DNA from: Candidatus Accumulibacter phosphatis
GTDB lineage: Bacteria > Pseudomonadota > Gammaproteobacteria > Burkholderiales > Rhodocyclaceae
Length of the DNA: 64,000 bases
Direction of reading: 5' to 3'
Assembly (NCBI RefSeq): GCF_012939955.1
Contig: NZ_SPMY01000043.1
Span: 1 to 64,000, forward strand
The translations under genes and the position numbers were made by a program. The notes under the pieces were generated by a model that saw nothing but the letters and a program-made list of their open reading frames with translations, made no database searches and had not been told where the DNA came from. Of this stretch, positions 1-10,500 are shown one piece after another. How positions within the stretch are numbered: the first letter of the stretch is position 1; each line of letters begins with the position of its first letter.

Positions 1-2
1 AC

Positions 3-1499
3 GTTCCGACCGGCGGCACCCTTCTGCTCGGTAGCGCTTCAGATCCGGTCGGTCTACTGGACATTGCAGACAACGCCACTGGCGGCGCCGACACCACTGC
101 GGACCTCGACTTCTCGGTAACCAACCCCATGTTCGCCGCCTATATTGGCAACGAATTGCGCATTGGTTCCGCGGCGGCCAGCAGTTCCTCTGGTGAGCTT
201 GTCTTGGCTTCAAACTCCGCGCTGAACGTGGGCACCGAAGCAGCGTTGGCTGACGTCAACATTGGATACGCCTACAACTGGGACGCGACCCCGACGGGTG
301 TCCTGGATGCCCTGGACGCTGCCGCAACCATCAACCTGCATCTCGATGGACTCTTTGTCGGCCGTTCCAGCCATAGCGGGGCAGTTGCCGCGAGGGGCAC
401 TTTCCTCATGGGCGAAGGCGTGACCGGCGATGCGAATTCCGTGGCAATCGGCGCAGGCACCGGCGCCACCGGCCTCGTCGACATCGTCGGCGGCAGCCTG
501 CACGCCGTGACGCTGACGCTCGCCAGCGGGACGCTCGACGTGAACGACCAGCCGCTAATTATTGGCTCCACTGGCGCGCTCAACGCGCAGACGCTCGACC
601 TGGCCGGCGGCTTGCTGACCGGCCAATCGGTCGCCATCAACGGCGGCACCTTCAACTTCTCCGGTGGCGTCCTGGCGGTCGATACCTTTACTGGCCTGCT
701 TGAACAGGACGGCGGCGTGCTCGCGCCAGGAAACTCGGTTGGCCAGACCACGGTAAGCGGGAACTATGCCCTGGCGTCGGCCGGAACACTGAGCATCGAG
801 ATCTTCGGCAGCACCTTCAACACGACCACCAAGCTGTACGACCGCCTGGCGGTCAACGGCACGGTCAATCTGAACGCCGACAGCAACGCTGGTGGTGGCG
901 GCACCCTCGACGTACACCTCGGCTACAGCCCGAGCGTGGGTAGCGCCTTCACCATTCTCACCAACGACGGCAGCGATGCGGTCAGCGCGCGATTCAAGGG
1001 ATTGCTCGAGGGAGCGACGTTCAACACCGCCTATGGTGGCCAGACGGTGACCTTCCAGATCTCCTATTCCGGAGGTACCGGCAACGACATCGTGCTGACC
1101 GTCACCAACAAGACCGGAACGGCGCCGACCGGCCTGACCGTGACCGGGACAGCCGACAGCGAGTTGTTGAGTGGCAGCGTCGGTGCGGACACGTTTACCG
1201 GGCTGGGCGGCAACGACATCTTCACGGGATGGCTGGGCAACGACTTGTTCACGTTCGATGTCGGCTGCGGTTTCGACCGGATCAACGACTTCAGCCCCGG
1301 CAGTGATCACCTTCAGCTGAACATTGCGCTCGGAGTGGACAGCTTTGCCGCCCTCGACAGCAACAGTAACGGGGTACTGGACGACGCTGATGAGCTCGTG
1401 ATCGTTGCCGGCAACGATACGATCCTGATGTTTGGCACCGATCAGATCGACATCGTCGGTCAGACGGCGCTGCACAGCACCGACTTCCTCTTCGTCTGA
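3..1499 (+). CDS. C-terminal part of a large RTX-type secreted adhesin (partial, 5' end outside window)
   Basis: The frame is open from the first bases of the window, so this is the 3' end of a longer gene. The first ~320 visible residues are Gly/Asn/Thr-rich strand-loop-strand sequence of the kind seen in autotransporter passengers (for example GGVLAPGNSVGQTTVSGNY). The last ~110 residues hold hemolysin-type calcium-binding nonapeptides (GGNDIFTG, LGNDLFTF) and then the Asp-rich segment typical of type I secretion substrates. By family knowledge such proteins leave the cell through an ABC/TolC-type exporter and act as surface or matrix adhesins. No exporter gene is visible here. The combination of a passenger-like repeat region with an RTX end is common in giant biofilm proteins. 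Function beyond secreted adhesin-like protein is inference. Confidence 0.8.
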   Translation, partial: VPTGGTLLLGSASDPVGLLDIADNATGGADTTADLDFSVTNPMFAAYIGNELRIGSAAASSSSGELVLASNSALNVGTEAALADVNIGYAYNWDATPTGVLDALDAAATINLHLDGLFVGRSSHSGAVAARGTFLMGEGVTGDANSVAIGAGTGATGLVDIVGGSLHAVTLTLASGTLDVNDQPLIIGSTGALNAQTLDLAGGLLTGQSVAINGGTFNFSGGVLAVDTFTGLLEQDGGVLAPGNSVGQTTVSGNYALASAGTLSIEIFGSTFNTTTKLYDRLAVNGTVNLNADSNAGGGGTLDVHLGYSPSVGSAFTILTNDGSDAVSARFKGLLEGATFNTAYGGQTVTFQISYSGGTGNDIVLTVTNKTGTAPTGLTVTGTADSELLSGSVGADTFTGLGGNDIFTGWLGNDLFTFDVGCGFDRINDFSPGSDHLQLNIALGVDSFAALDSNSNGVLDDADELVIVAGNDTILMFGTDQIDIVGQTALHSTDFLFV

Positions 1500-1523
1500 C
1501 GCCGCGGGAGCGGGCGTTTGGCT

Positions 1524-1550
1524 CGACGACACCACGGCGTGGTGTCGTCG
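1524..1550 (+). terminator. Hairpin terminator after the RTX gene
   Basis: A perfect 12-bp inverted repeat (cgacgacaccac / gtggtgtcgtcg) with a 3-base loop lies 24 bases after the stop codon at 1499. There is no clear T-run behind it, so it may be a transcript-stabilising hairpin rather than a full intrinsic terminator. Confidence 0.55.
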
Positions 1551-1992
1551 CCAGCCTGTGTCGACAGCACAACCCTGTCCGGTCAATTGCGTGGCGCCGA
1601 AAACGCCTGCCGTTGGGTAAGTATTCGGCCAACCCGTAGTGAGCCAGCGCCGTTGGCGAGGCGGGTTAGCGGCAGAGGACTGATTGGAAGGATCGGTGAA
1701 GGGGATCAGACAATCTGATCTCGGCGCCATGACGTTCGCACGATCGTCATGCTAAATCCACGGAAGTTTATGAAGTTGGCTTGCCAAACGATGAGCAGTT
1801 CGTAAGGATTCCGTGAACCCGTAGCCCCCGCCGTTTTAGTCGACATGCGTCAGTCAGCGAATCTCTGGCGCGCCGGGATGCTGTACACAGTAGAGAAGAT
1901 CGGGCACCATGCCGCGCATGGACACGGGTGCGGACATCATTTGCGGAGGATCGGCGGCAAGTCACCGCCAGGTGGTGCCGTTCGCCGAAGTG
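1551..1992. other. Intergenic stretch before the IS66-type element
   Basis: No convincing gene. The short reading frames here lack codon bias and homology that I recognise. The left end of the IS66-type element probably lies in this stretch, but I could not identify an unambiguous terminal inverted repeat. Confidence 0.4.
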
Positions 1993-3448
1993 ATGGTGAC
2001 GTTGACCAAGGAGCAGGAAATCAAGCTCCGTTGCGAGGCCGACTTCTGGCGGAGCCAACATCGGCAAATGCTGGTCCGCTTGGCGCAATCGGAGGCCGCT
2101 CATCGGGTGGAAATGGCGCAAGCGGCGGAGCAAGCGGCGGCGCGTGAGGCGGCCTTGCGCAGCGAGCTAGAGCAGGCCCAGGGCAAGATCCGCGATCGGC
2201 AAAAACGCCTGTTTGGTCGCAAGTCAGAACGCTCTTCAGGAGCCGAGAAGAACCCGCTAGCAGACCAGAAGTCGTCGCGGGCCCGAGGTCAGCAACCGGG
2301 AGCAGCGGGTCACGGGCGGAACCCGGAAAACCACTTGCCGACGCAGATCGAGGTCATCGACGTCGACTGCCCGCATTGCCCGGACTGTGGTCTGAGCCAC
2401 GTCGACTTTCCCGGCACGGAAGACAGTGAAGTTCTCGAGATCGAGGTCAAAGCCTACCGCCGGAAGATCTGCCGGCGGCGCTACCGGCGGACCTGTCAGT
2501 GCCCGGGGGCGCGGGGTATTCTGACCGCGCCACCGCCGGCACGACTCAGCGTTGATTGCGCGCGGCAAGTACGGAGTGTCGATCTGGGTGCACCTGCTGC
2601 TGTCGAAGTTCTTGTACGGCCAGCCGACGCATCGGCTTCTGCGAGACTTGTCCGATCACCAACTGACGCTCTCGGCGGGAACGGTGACCGGCGGACTGCG
2701 GGCCTTGGCGCCGCTGTTCGAGCCGCTTGAAGAAGCGTTGCTTGGCCAACTGCGCCGCGAGAAACAGTGGCACGCGGACGAGACCCGCTGGCGGGTCTTT
2801 GCCGAGACCGAAGGGAAGGTCGGACAGCGCTGGTATTTCTGGGTGTTCCACTGCCCATCGGTCATCCACTTCGTGCTCGACCCGAGCCGCTCGGCGGCGG
2901 TGCCGATCCGGGAGCTCTCCGCTAGCGCCGGGGGAATCATCATCTGTGATCGCTACTCGGCCTACAAGAAACTCGCGCGCGTCCTTGCGCACTTCATTCT
3001 GGCCTTCTGCTGGGCGCACCAGCGGCGGGACTTCCTGGAACTGGCCAACGCCCGTCCGGATCTCGCGGACTGGGCACTGGCCTGGGTCGAGCAAATCGGT
3101 GAGCTCTACTACTTGAACGGGGCGCGCCTGGAAGTCCGTAACGACCCGGCACAGTGGGCCGAGCGCGCCCAGCGCACGCCGGTGGTCGCCCGCAAGAACT
3201 TCTATGGGTCGGGCAGTCACTGGTCCGGCGCACTCGCCGCGACGATGTTCAGCTTGCTGCTGACGCTGCGCTTGTGGGAAATCAACCCGCGCATCTGGCT
3301 GACGGCGTATCTGGAAGCCTGCGCCGCCAACGGCAGGCAGCCGCCGACAGATTTGAGTGTCTTTCTGCCCTGGGCGATGGCGACCGATCGTCTGGCCCGG
3401 ATGCGTGACATCCCGGTCGCTCAGACGCGTCCCATCGATAGCTCGTGA
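1993..3448 (+). pseudogene. IS66 family transposase, frameshifted
   Basis: The N-terminal part (1993 to about 2550) has the coiled-coil plus 'RLFGRKSER' segment and the zinc-ribbon region (CPHCPDCG) of IS66 TnpC transposases, ending at ITAPPP-like 'ILTAPPPARL'. The homologous continuation (GKYGVSIWVHLLLSKFLYG, then WHADETRW, CDRYSAYKK and the WAHQRRDF segment of the DDE catalytic domain) sits in another frame from about 2552 to 3448. The junction near 2546-2555 therefore carries an indel. Initiation is set at the ATG at 1993 (MVTLTKEQ) rather than 1909 because the family motif begins there. No adjacent tnpA/tnpB of classical IS66 elements is seen, so this belongs to the variant with a single transposase gene. 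Unless the lesion is a sequencing error, it is inactive. Confidence 0.8.
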
Positions 3449-4140
3449 AGCCTTATTGCGGGCGTCACTTTACCGCCGACGAACTGCAGACGATCCGCGG
3501 CCTGATCGAGGCCCATCCGGGCAACAGTCGCGCACACCTCTCGCGCCAGGTGTGCGAGCTCTTCGACTGGCGCAAGCCGAACGGGGAGCTGAAGGACATG
3601 ACCTGCCGGGTGGCCATGCTGCGCATGCAAGCCGACGGCCTGCTCACCCTGCCGGCGGCACGGTGGGCCGCTCCTCGTCAACCCGACTATCGGCCCACGC
3701 ACGCCACCGATCCACAACCGTTGCTCACCCAGCCGGTGCATCAACTACCGCCTCTCTCTGTGCGCCAGGTCGTCGGCTTGGCGAACTCGCGTCTGTGGAA
3801 CGAGTACATCACCCGTTACCACTCTCTCGGTCACACGCCCATGGCGGGCAGTCAGAGCCGCTACTTCGTCTTCGCCGGCGAGACCCTGGTCGCCTTGCTC
3901 AGCTTCGGCGCCAGCGCCTGGAAACTCGCCGCGCGTGAGCAATTCATCGGTTGGCACGATGAGCAGCGACAAAAGGACCTGCAACTCGTGGTGAACAACG
4001 CCCGCTTTCTGATTCTGCCCTGGATTCAGTGGCGCCGCATTGGCATTCCTGACGAGCTTTTAAGCAAGCCTGACAGCGGAGCGAAACCCACGGGGTGGCC
4101 AGAATTCATAGGTTCCGTACTGCGTGTAACGTTACACTAG
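3445..4140 (+). pseudogene. DUF4338 (DruA-like) protein, C-terminally truncated
   Basis: Starts at GTG 3445, overlapping the transposase stop by 4 bases, which implies translational coupling. The sequence 'GNSRAHLSRQVCELFDWRKPNG' and the middle 'YHSLGHTPMAGSQSRYFV' match DUF4338, the family that includes DruA of the Druantia anti-phage system. The homology runs as far as 'NNARFLILPWIQ' (about 4030). The usual downstream third (the LASHLL/ARRL region and beyond) is missing. The last ~35 codons come from an unrelated dispersed repeat. DUF4338 genes are often carried beside transposases, so here it is more likely a transposon-linked gene than a working defence system. Other druantia genes are absent. 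Confidence 0.72.
4069..4140 (+). repeat. Dispersed 72-bp repeat, copy A
   Basis: Ungapped match of about 80% (58 of 72 bases by eye) to 51753-51824; both begin cctgacagcggagcgaaacc and end acactag. Copy A contains a perfect 14-bp palindrome, gtgtaacgttacac, at 4125-4138, which is disrupted in copy B. The repeat ends 4 bases before the acylphosphatase start, so it supplies that gene's immediate leader. Confidence 0.75.
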
Positions 4141-4144
4141 CCTG

Positions 4145-4438
4145 ATGAGTGATGCAGTTTGCCGAAATTTGCGTATTCATGGCCGCGTGCAGGGCGTTGG
4201 CTACCGCTGGTCCTTGGTTGCCGAAGCGACAAGGCTTGGGCTGAGCGGCTGGGTGCGCAACCGCCGCGATGGCAGCGTCGAAGCAATGGTCAGCGGCCCG
4301 TTCGAGGCGGTCGACGCACTGCTCGTCTGGGCCCACCGCGGGCCGTCGATGGCCCGCGTCGATCGCGTCTTGTGCAACGAAGGCAATGCCGGCGAACTGG
4401 GCAGCCGCCCCGGCTTCTTCCAGATTGCGACGCGCTGA
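4145..4438 (+). CDS. acyP: Acylphosphatase
   Basis: A 97-residue protein of the expected length. It has the acylphosphatase signature 'GRVQGVGYR', whose Arg binds the phosphate, and 'GWVRNRRDGSVEA' with the catalytic Asn. The family hydrolyses carboxyl-phosphate bonds such as acetyl phosphate or 1,3-bisphosphoglycerate in the cytoplasm. The ATG at 4145 lies just behind the dispersed repeat, and no strong Shine-Dalgarno sequence is visible, so its expression may depend on sequence contributed by the mobile DNA. It converges on pbpC, whose end is 18 bases downstream. Confidence 0.9.
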   Translation: MSDAVCRNLRIHGRVQGVGYRWSLVAEATRLGLSGWVRNRRDGSVEAMVSGPFEAVDALLVWAHRGPSMARVDRVLCNEGNAGELGSRPGFFQIATR

Positions 4439-4456
4439 GCAAAAGTCTTGCTGCCT

Positions 4457-6795
4457 TCAGCGCACGCTGATTTCGACACGATCGTAACGACCGGCGTCGT
4501 CCATGACTGTGATCTGGTAGCGTCCGGCATCGCTGAAGCGCTGTTGCAGGGCGCGACCAGCCGGTACGCGGCCGATCTGGCGGCCGTTCAGAAGCCAGAT
4601 CAGCTCTTCCTGGCCGCCGCGCGCTTCGAGGCTCAGCTCGGGCGCCGGGCCGTTGCCGGCGCGGCGGATGGTGGCGCCGTTGCTGATGCCGACGATGCGC
4701 AGGCCGCCTTCCGGCGCGCGTGCGCCGATGCAGTCTGGCGCCCACTCAGGGGGCAGTGCGCGGGTTCGCGTCGCCGCGTCGAGCCAGGGTTCGAGGGCGG
4801 CTGGCCAGCGCGCCATGTCGACGGCAGTCATCTCGCCAGCGGCACAGGCTGCGCGGACGCGTAGTCCGCTGGCGGCGTCGCGGTAATCGGTATAGCGCGG
4901 GCTGCCGCCGCGCAGGCGGTCGGCGAAGGTCGGCGGCGCGGTGTCGTTGACAATCCAGGCCGTTCGTTCCTGATGGCAGAGCTCGGGCGGCGTGCTCTCG
5001 CTGCGCGTGCCGAGTGGCCAGCAAATGCGGGTCGTAGATACGCTGGTCGGCGGCGTGCGCGGCCCTGGTGGTGAGTCGTCGACGACCGCAAAGACGTCGA
5101 CCAGCAGGGGTGCCGCGATGTTGGCGCCGAAGAAGCCAGGGTTCGGCGTGCCATCGGGTCGGCCGATCCAGGCGCCGACCGTGAAGCGGTCGCTGACGCC
5201 AACTGCCCAGGCGTCGCGAAAACCGAAGCTGGTGCCGGTTTTCCAGGCGATGCCACGGCGTGCGCCGACGCCGTCGTTGAGCTGCCGCGCGACCGGGCCA
5301 CCCGCTTCGAGGATGTCGCGGATGATGAAGGCCGCGCCTGCGCTCATCATCCGTGCTTCCTCGCGCGGCGCGTCGGCAAAATAGCGCGGCTGGCCGCTGA
5401 CCCCGGCGCGCGCCAGCGCGGTATAGGCGCCGACCAGACCTTCCAGGTTTACCGCCGTGCCGCCAAGGATGACACTGAGGTTGGCTGCGGCACCCTGCGG
5501 CAGTGCCAGCTTCAGGCCGCCGCGGCGCAGCAGGGAAACGAAGCGCTGCGGCCCGAGCCGTTCGAGCACTTCCACTGCCGGGACGTTGAGCGATTTCTGC
5601 AGGGCTTCGGAGACGCTGACCGGGCCGCTGAAGTTGGCCTGGAAATTGCCCGGCTGATAACCCGAGAAGGATTGCGGCACGTCGGCGAGCAGCGACTCGG
5701 AGTGAATCAATCCTTCGTCGAGGGCCAGGCCGTAGAGGAAGGGTTTCAAGGTCGAACCCGGTGAGCGCGCCGCCTGCACCATATCCACATGCGCAAAGCG
5801 CGCGTCGTCGCTGAAATCGGCGGAGCGGCGTAGGCCCGCACTTCGAGAGTCTGGTTATCGACCACCAGTGCCGCCATCGACACGCGTGGCGGCAGCAGCG
5901 GCAGCCTGGCCGCAAGCAGGTATTCGACCGCTTGCTGCAGGCTCGCGTCGATGGTGCTGTCGATGCGCGCGACCTGTGGCCGCAGTCGCCGCAGGCGTTC
6001 GGCGAGCAGCGGCGCGAGGAGCGGCTCGCGGATGCTTTGTGCGATCACCGGTTCCTGACGGGCGTCGGCGATCACTGCCGCGCCCCAGCGCGATTGCAGG
6101 CGATCGAGGACCTTGTCGCGCGCCTGCCGGGCAGCTTCCGGGTAGCGGTCGGGGCGCAGTCGCGAAGGGGCTTGCGGCAGCACGGTCAGCAATGCCGCTT
6201 CGGATTCGCTCAGTTGTCGGGCCGATTTGCCGAAGTAGGCACGGCTGGCTGCTTCGACACCCTCGACGACGCCACCCATGGGCGCAAAGCTCAGGTAGAT
6301 TTCGAGAATCTCGCGTTTCGAGAGGCGCAGTTCGAGCTGTAGCGCGCGCGCGATCTGGCGCAGCTTGCCGGTGGCACTGCGCGAGGGCGCGTCGGGTTCG
6401 AGCAGGCGCGCTACCTGCATGCTCAGTGTCGAGCCGCCGGAGATAATCTGCCCGTGTCGCTGCCATTGCCAGGCGGCGCGCAGCAGCGCCCAGGGATTGA
6501 CGCCGGGATGCCACCAGAAGCTGCGGTCCTCGTAGGCAACCAGCGCTTCGACATAGCGTGGCGAGACGTCTTCGACGCCTACCGGGTGGCGCCAGATGTG
6601 CTCGCGGTCGGGGAAGGCGCGCAGTGGCGTTCCGTCGCGGGCGACCACCAGTTGCGCCTGTGGCGCCGACTGCCCAGGCAGGGGGGGCGGGAAAAGTTGG
6701 TCGGCGATGAGGAGTGCGGCCAGCGTGCCGGCGAGCATCAAGCGCCAAGCCCTGGGCGATGGTAATGGCAGCTTGCTGCGCGTAGCAAGGGTCAC
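4457..6795 (-). pseudogene. pbpC: Penicillin-binding protein 1C, frameshifted (or sequencing error)
   Basis: Reading on the minus strand, the first 330 codons encode a membrane anchor, then the GT51 transglycosylase domain (EDRSFWWHPGVNP with the catalytic Glu; GGSTLSMQ). The transpeptidase domain continues in another frame with SxxK 'STLK', 'SLN' and 'KTGTS', followed by the PbpC C-terminal domain. Inserting one base near 5825-5830 (a run read as ggagcggcg) would restore one frame of about 770 residues, the normal PbpC length. PbpC polymerises and crosslinks peptidoglycan in the periplasm and is classically next to the alpha-2-macroglobulin gene, as here. All catalytic motifs are intact on both sides of the lesion, so a sequencing error or recent mutation is likely. 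The start is uncertain (GTG at 6795 used). Confidence 0.85.
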
Positions 6796-6834
6796 GATCA
6801 GGCCAGAGCAGGCGCTTTGTGCAGGGCTTGGCGC

Positions 6835-7131
6835 TCAAGCTCGCGCATAGCCAGCCTCCCGTTGACTGCGCACGGCCAGGACAAAAACGGTGTCGACTTC
6901 AGGCGCATAGACGTATAGCGCCAGATAGCCACGCGAAGAACGCCCGATCACCAGTTCGCGCTGGTCACCATTGACCGGTCGGCCAATCAGCGGGTTATGT
7001 TCCAGGACGCTGATCGCGGCGATGATTTCGCGCAAATGCGACGCGGGGTCGGCGGCCGCGTAGCTGGCGAGATGATCAAGGATTCGCTCGAAGTCGTCGC
7101 CGACCTCCGGCGCGAGTTCGATGCGTGACAT
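6835..7131 (-). CDS. RelE/ParE-family toxin
   Basis: A 98-residue protein with the ParE-type layout: N-terminal 'ELAPEVGDDFERILDHL', a central 'NPLIGRPV' and the C-terminal 'YVYAPEVDTVFVLAVRSQREAGY' strand. Family members are ribosome-dependent mRNA interferases or gyrase poisons; which applies here cannot be told. It starts 10 bases after the stop of the ribbon-helix-helix antitoxin upstream, the usual antitoxin-first order. The pair interrupts the common yfhM-pbpC neighbourhood, which suggests later insertion. Confidence 0.82.
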   Translation of the reverse strand: MSRIELAPEVGDDFERILDHLASYAAADPASHLREIIAAISVLEHNPLIGRPVNGDQRELVIGRSSRGYLALYVYAPEVDTVFVLAVRSQREAGYARA

Positions 7132-7141
7132 TCTTGGCCCG

Positions 7142-7426
7142 CTAGCCTGCCAGCTTGCGAGCTGCCGGGCGCTTCAGCGTATTGCCGGCCAGGCGGTCTT
7201 CAAGATAGGCGCGCATTTCCTGCCAGGGAATGGCCTGGCCCGAAGCCAGGATGCGCGCATGGCGCTCATCGGCCAGCGCAGCGAAATCAGCGCGCAGTTC
7301 GGCCGCTGCCGCCTTCTCGGCGATGGCTTCGAGAATGAAGCCATGCGCGCTGGTGCCGGCGCGCTCGGCCGCCGCCACAACACGGGCTTTCAGATCGTCT
7401 GGCAAGCGAATCGTCGTCGTGGACAT
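7142..7426 (-). CDS. Ribbon-helix-helix antitoxin
   Basis: A 94-residue protein starting 'MSTTTIRLPDDLKARV', the typical strand and first helix of CopG/RHH DNA-binding antitoxins, followed by 'AGTSAHGFILEAI'. The start at 7426 is supported by an aggaga Shine-Dalgarno sequence six bases upstream; the longer frame to 7471 lacks one. It should neutralise the adjacent ParE/RelE-type toxin and autorepress the promoter in the gap before 7511. Toxin and antitoxin are 10 bases apart. Confidence 0.82.
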   Translation of the reverse strand: MSTTTIRLPDDLKARVVAAAERAGTSAHGFILEAIAEKAAAAELRADFAALADERHARILASGQAIPWQEMRAYLEDRLAGNTLKRPAARKLAG

Positions 7427-7510
7427 GCTTGTCTCCTGTCGAATCAGAGGTCTGAGCCAACTGTAGCACATTCGTGCTACAGAACCTTTCCAGCTTGCTC
7501 CCTCGGCGGC

Positions 7511-10500
7511 CTATCGGCTCTCGCTTCGATCATCCTTGCCATCGCTCACCAGCAAGGTCTCGCCACCCCCTGCCAGGCCGTAGATCTGCGGCTGGTACAT
7601 GTCTTCGGCGTAGGTCGGTGGTAGCACGAAGCGCCCCGGCGTAACGACGCGCACGCGGTAGAAGAAATGCATCTTGCCGGAAAGTCTGGCGGCGACGACG
7701 AAACGATCGTCGCGGAACTCGACATGCTGGATGCTGTTGTGCTGCATTGCCTGGCGTGGATCGACGCCATCGATGGTGATCACCGCCTGCTCGCCCTGGA
7801 CGATGTTGGTGTTCTCGATTTCGAGACCGGCCGGGATGTAGTCGACGACCAGGCCGTTGACGTAGCGTCCGGCGCTGTTCACCTGCAGGCGAACGATCGC
7901 CGTTTCGCCGACGCGCAGTGGACGCTCGCCGAGCGGCTTGCCGTCGGCCGAGAACCAGTCGCGGCGAAGATCGAAGTCCGTGCGGCGTGCGGAGGGCATG
8001 CTCAGCGGGTTGCCGGCGAAGTTGAGCTCGGCGACGAGGGGGGCGTGGCCGGGGTTCCTGATCGTCACTCCTGCCGCCAGTTGCTCGGTCGCCAAAGGAA
8101 GGTACTGCGTTCCCTGGCCACCGATCATTTGCGCCTCGCCTGCCGACAGAAATTCGCCGCGCCATTCCCTGGCCGTGTCGGTAGCGAAGCTGCGCCCGAG
8201 GAGGAACAGCGCCATCTGTTCCTGCGTGCTGTAGCTGCGCTGGCTGAGCATTTCGCCGGCGACCTGGGCAAGCAGGTCCTCGCGTCCAGCCGGCGTCAAC
8301 CCATGCTTGTCGAGCAGCACGTAGATCAGCGCCCAGTCGCGCAGATTGCTGCCGTAGTCGCCCCACCAGGCGCCGTGTGGGCCGGCACGCCGCTTGAGCA
8401 GGCCGGCGGCGATGGCGCTGTTCGCGCGTGCCTCGTCGCCCATCAGCTTGAGCGCCAGGCCAAGCTGGACCAGGGCCAGCCCGGACGGTGCGGCGGCTTG
8501 CGCGTCGGCCAGCTGGCGCAGTGTCGACAGCGGCGCCTTGCCCTGGCGCGCGAGGACGTAGGCGCCGTAGGCGAGCACCGCGAAACGGCCGGAGCCGGCG
8601 TAACGGGGGTCGTTCCAGACCGAGTTCTCGTTGTAGGTGACGGTGCCTGTCGGCAAGCCGGCAAGGCCTTCCTGCAGGCCCTTGAGGAGGAAGCCGAGAG
8701 CGCGTTTCTCGACTTCGGGCGGCACGTTGAAGCCCTGTTCGCGCGCGTCAATCAGGAAGTTGCTGACGTAGGCCGACAACCAGTACTGGTACTCGGAGAG
8801 GTTTCCCCACAGGCTGAAGCCACCGTTTGGCGCCTGCATGCCGGCCAGCCGGGCGATGGCCTTGTCGAGCATCGCAGCACGCTGGGCCTGGGTGAAGGGC
8901 TGGAGCGCGAACTTCCGCGCCGCCGCCGCGTCGATGAAGACGTGCGGATAGGCGCTGCTGGTCGTCTGCTCGGCGCAGCCGTAGGGGTAGCGCAGCAAGC
9001 CCTGCACGGCGTTGCGCACGTCGATCGGCGGCTGGTTCGAGATGGCCAGCGTCGCGGCCACCGTTTGCCGCAGGAAACCGCCCAGCTCGGCGTCGCGGAC
9101 TTCGATGCTTTCGCCGGGAGCGATGGAGAGCCGCTTGATCACCGTCTGGCGTGGGGTCGGCGCCTGCACCTGTAGCGGGAAGCGGCGATTGATCTTGACG
9201 CGTGGGCTGTCGACGCGCACCTGTATCTCGGTCAGGCCAAGGGCGCTACCGGCCTCGATCGGGATGCGCAGGGTCCGCTTCTGCTGATCCTGGAGCCAGA
9301 ATTCTTGCTCGCCATCCTGGATCAGCAGGCCGTCGCTGTTGCTGACTGCGAGGCTGATCTGCTGCGCGCTGCCGGCCAGGTTCTGCACATCGAGTGCCAG
9401 CACGGCGCGGTCACCGACCGAGAGGAAGCGCGGCGTCGCCAGTTCGACGATCAGCGGCGCGGCGACGGTGACTTCGGCTTCCTGCCAGCCGAAGCGCTCG
9501 CCGCTGGCGGCGACGGCCATCAGCCGCAAGCTGCCGTTGAAATCGGGGACCGGCAGCGAAACCTCCGCCTGGCCATTTTCGTCGAGCATGACCGGGCCGC
9601 TGAAGAGGTCGACCAGGCGTACTTTCTTGGGCAGGCTGCGCGTTGGCTGCGGCCCGGCGTCGCCGCCAAACTTGAGCTTGCCCCGGTCGCCGGCCATCTT
9701 CTCGATGACCCGGCCGTAAATGTCGTAGGCGTCGGCACCGTAACGCAGCTTGGCAAAGAAGAAAGCGAAGGGATCCGGGCTGGCGAAACGGGTGATGTTG
9801 AGGATGCCTTCATCGACCGCTGACAGGGTCAGCAAGGTCTTTTGCCCCTTGGCCTCGGGAACGCTGATCTTCACCTTCAGTGGCTGTTCGGGTTCCACCT
9901 TTGGCGCGGTTTCGAGGTTCACCGCCAGTTTGCGGCTGCCGCGGTCGAGTGGCAGGTGCAGCAGGCCCAGGGCCCGGGCCGGGGTCACTTTTTCGTCCTT
10001 GCCGCCGGGACGCAACACCATCACCGCGACGTAAAGGTCATGCCGTTCCCAGGCCTTGTCGATGGGGATGGCGATGCTCCCGCCGTCGACGCCGATCGTC
10101 AAGCGGCGTGCCCACAGTCCACGCTCGCCTTCGACGGTGACCAGCGCTTCGCCGGCGTGCGGCGGGGTGATGGTCAGGCGCGCCGTTTCACCGGCCAGGT
10201 AGGCGGGCTTGTCGAGTTTGAGCGTCACCCGGTCGGGGCGGACGCCCTGCGTCTCGTCGTCCTTGGCCGACCAGCCGGCGTAGAAGCGGAAGCGCGTCGT
10301 CTGGCCGGTTTCGGGGTCGAAAACTTCGACGCGGTAGCGACCGTACTTGACCGGCAGGCTCAGCATGCCGCGTCCGCCAGCAGGCACCGAGACCTGCGTC
10401 GTGGCCACCAGTTCATTGCCTTCGGTGAAACCCGAATGCCAGCCACGCTGGTCGTCGAAGCGCCAGTAGTAGTGCCTGTCCTCGCGGAAAAGCCGTACCG

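Larger units (their letters stand above)
1993..4140 (+). mobile_element. IS66-type element with DUF4338 passenger, degenerate
   Basis: Contains a frameshifted IS66-family transposase followed with a 4-base overlap by a truncated DUF4338 gene. The right end merges into a 72-bp sequence (4069-4140) that recurs near 51.8 kb. Terminal inverted repeats and target-site duplication were not found, so the boundaries are approximate and the element is probably inactive. Confidence 0.55.
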
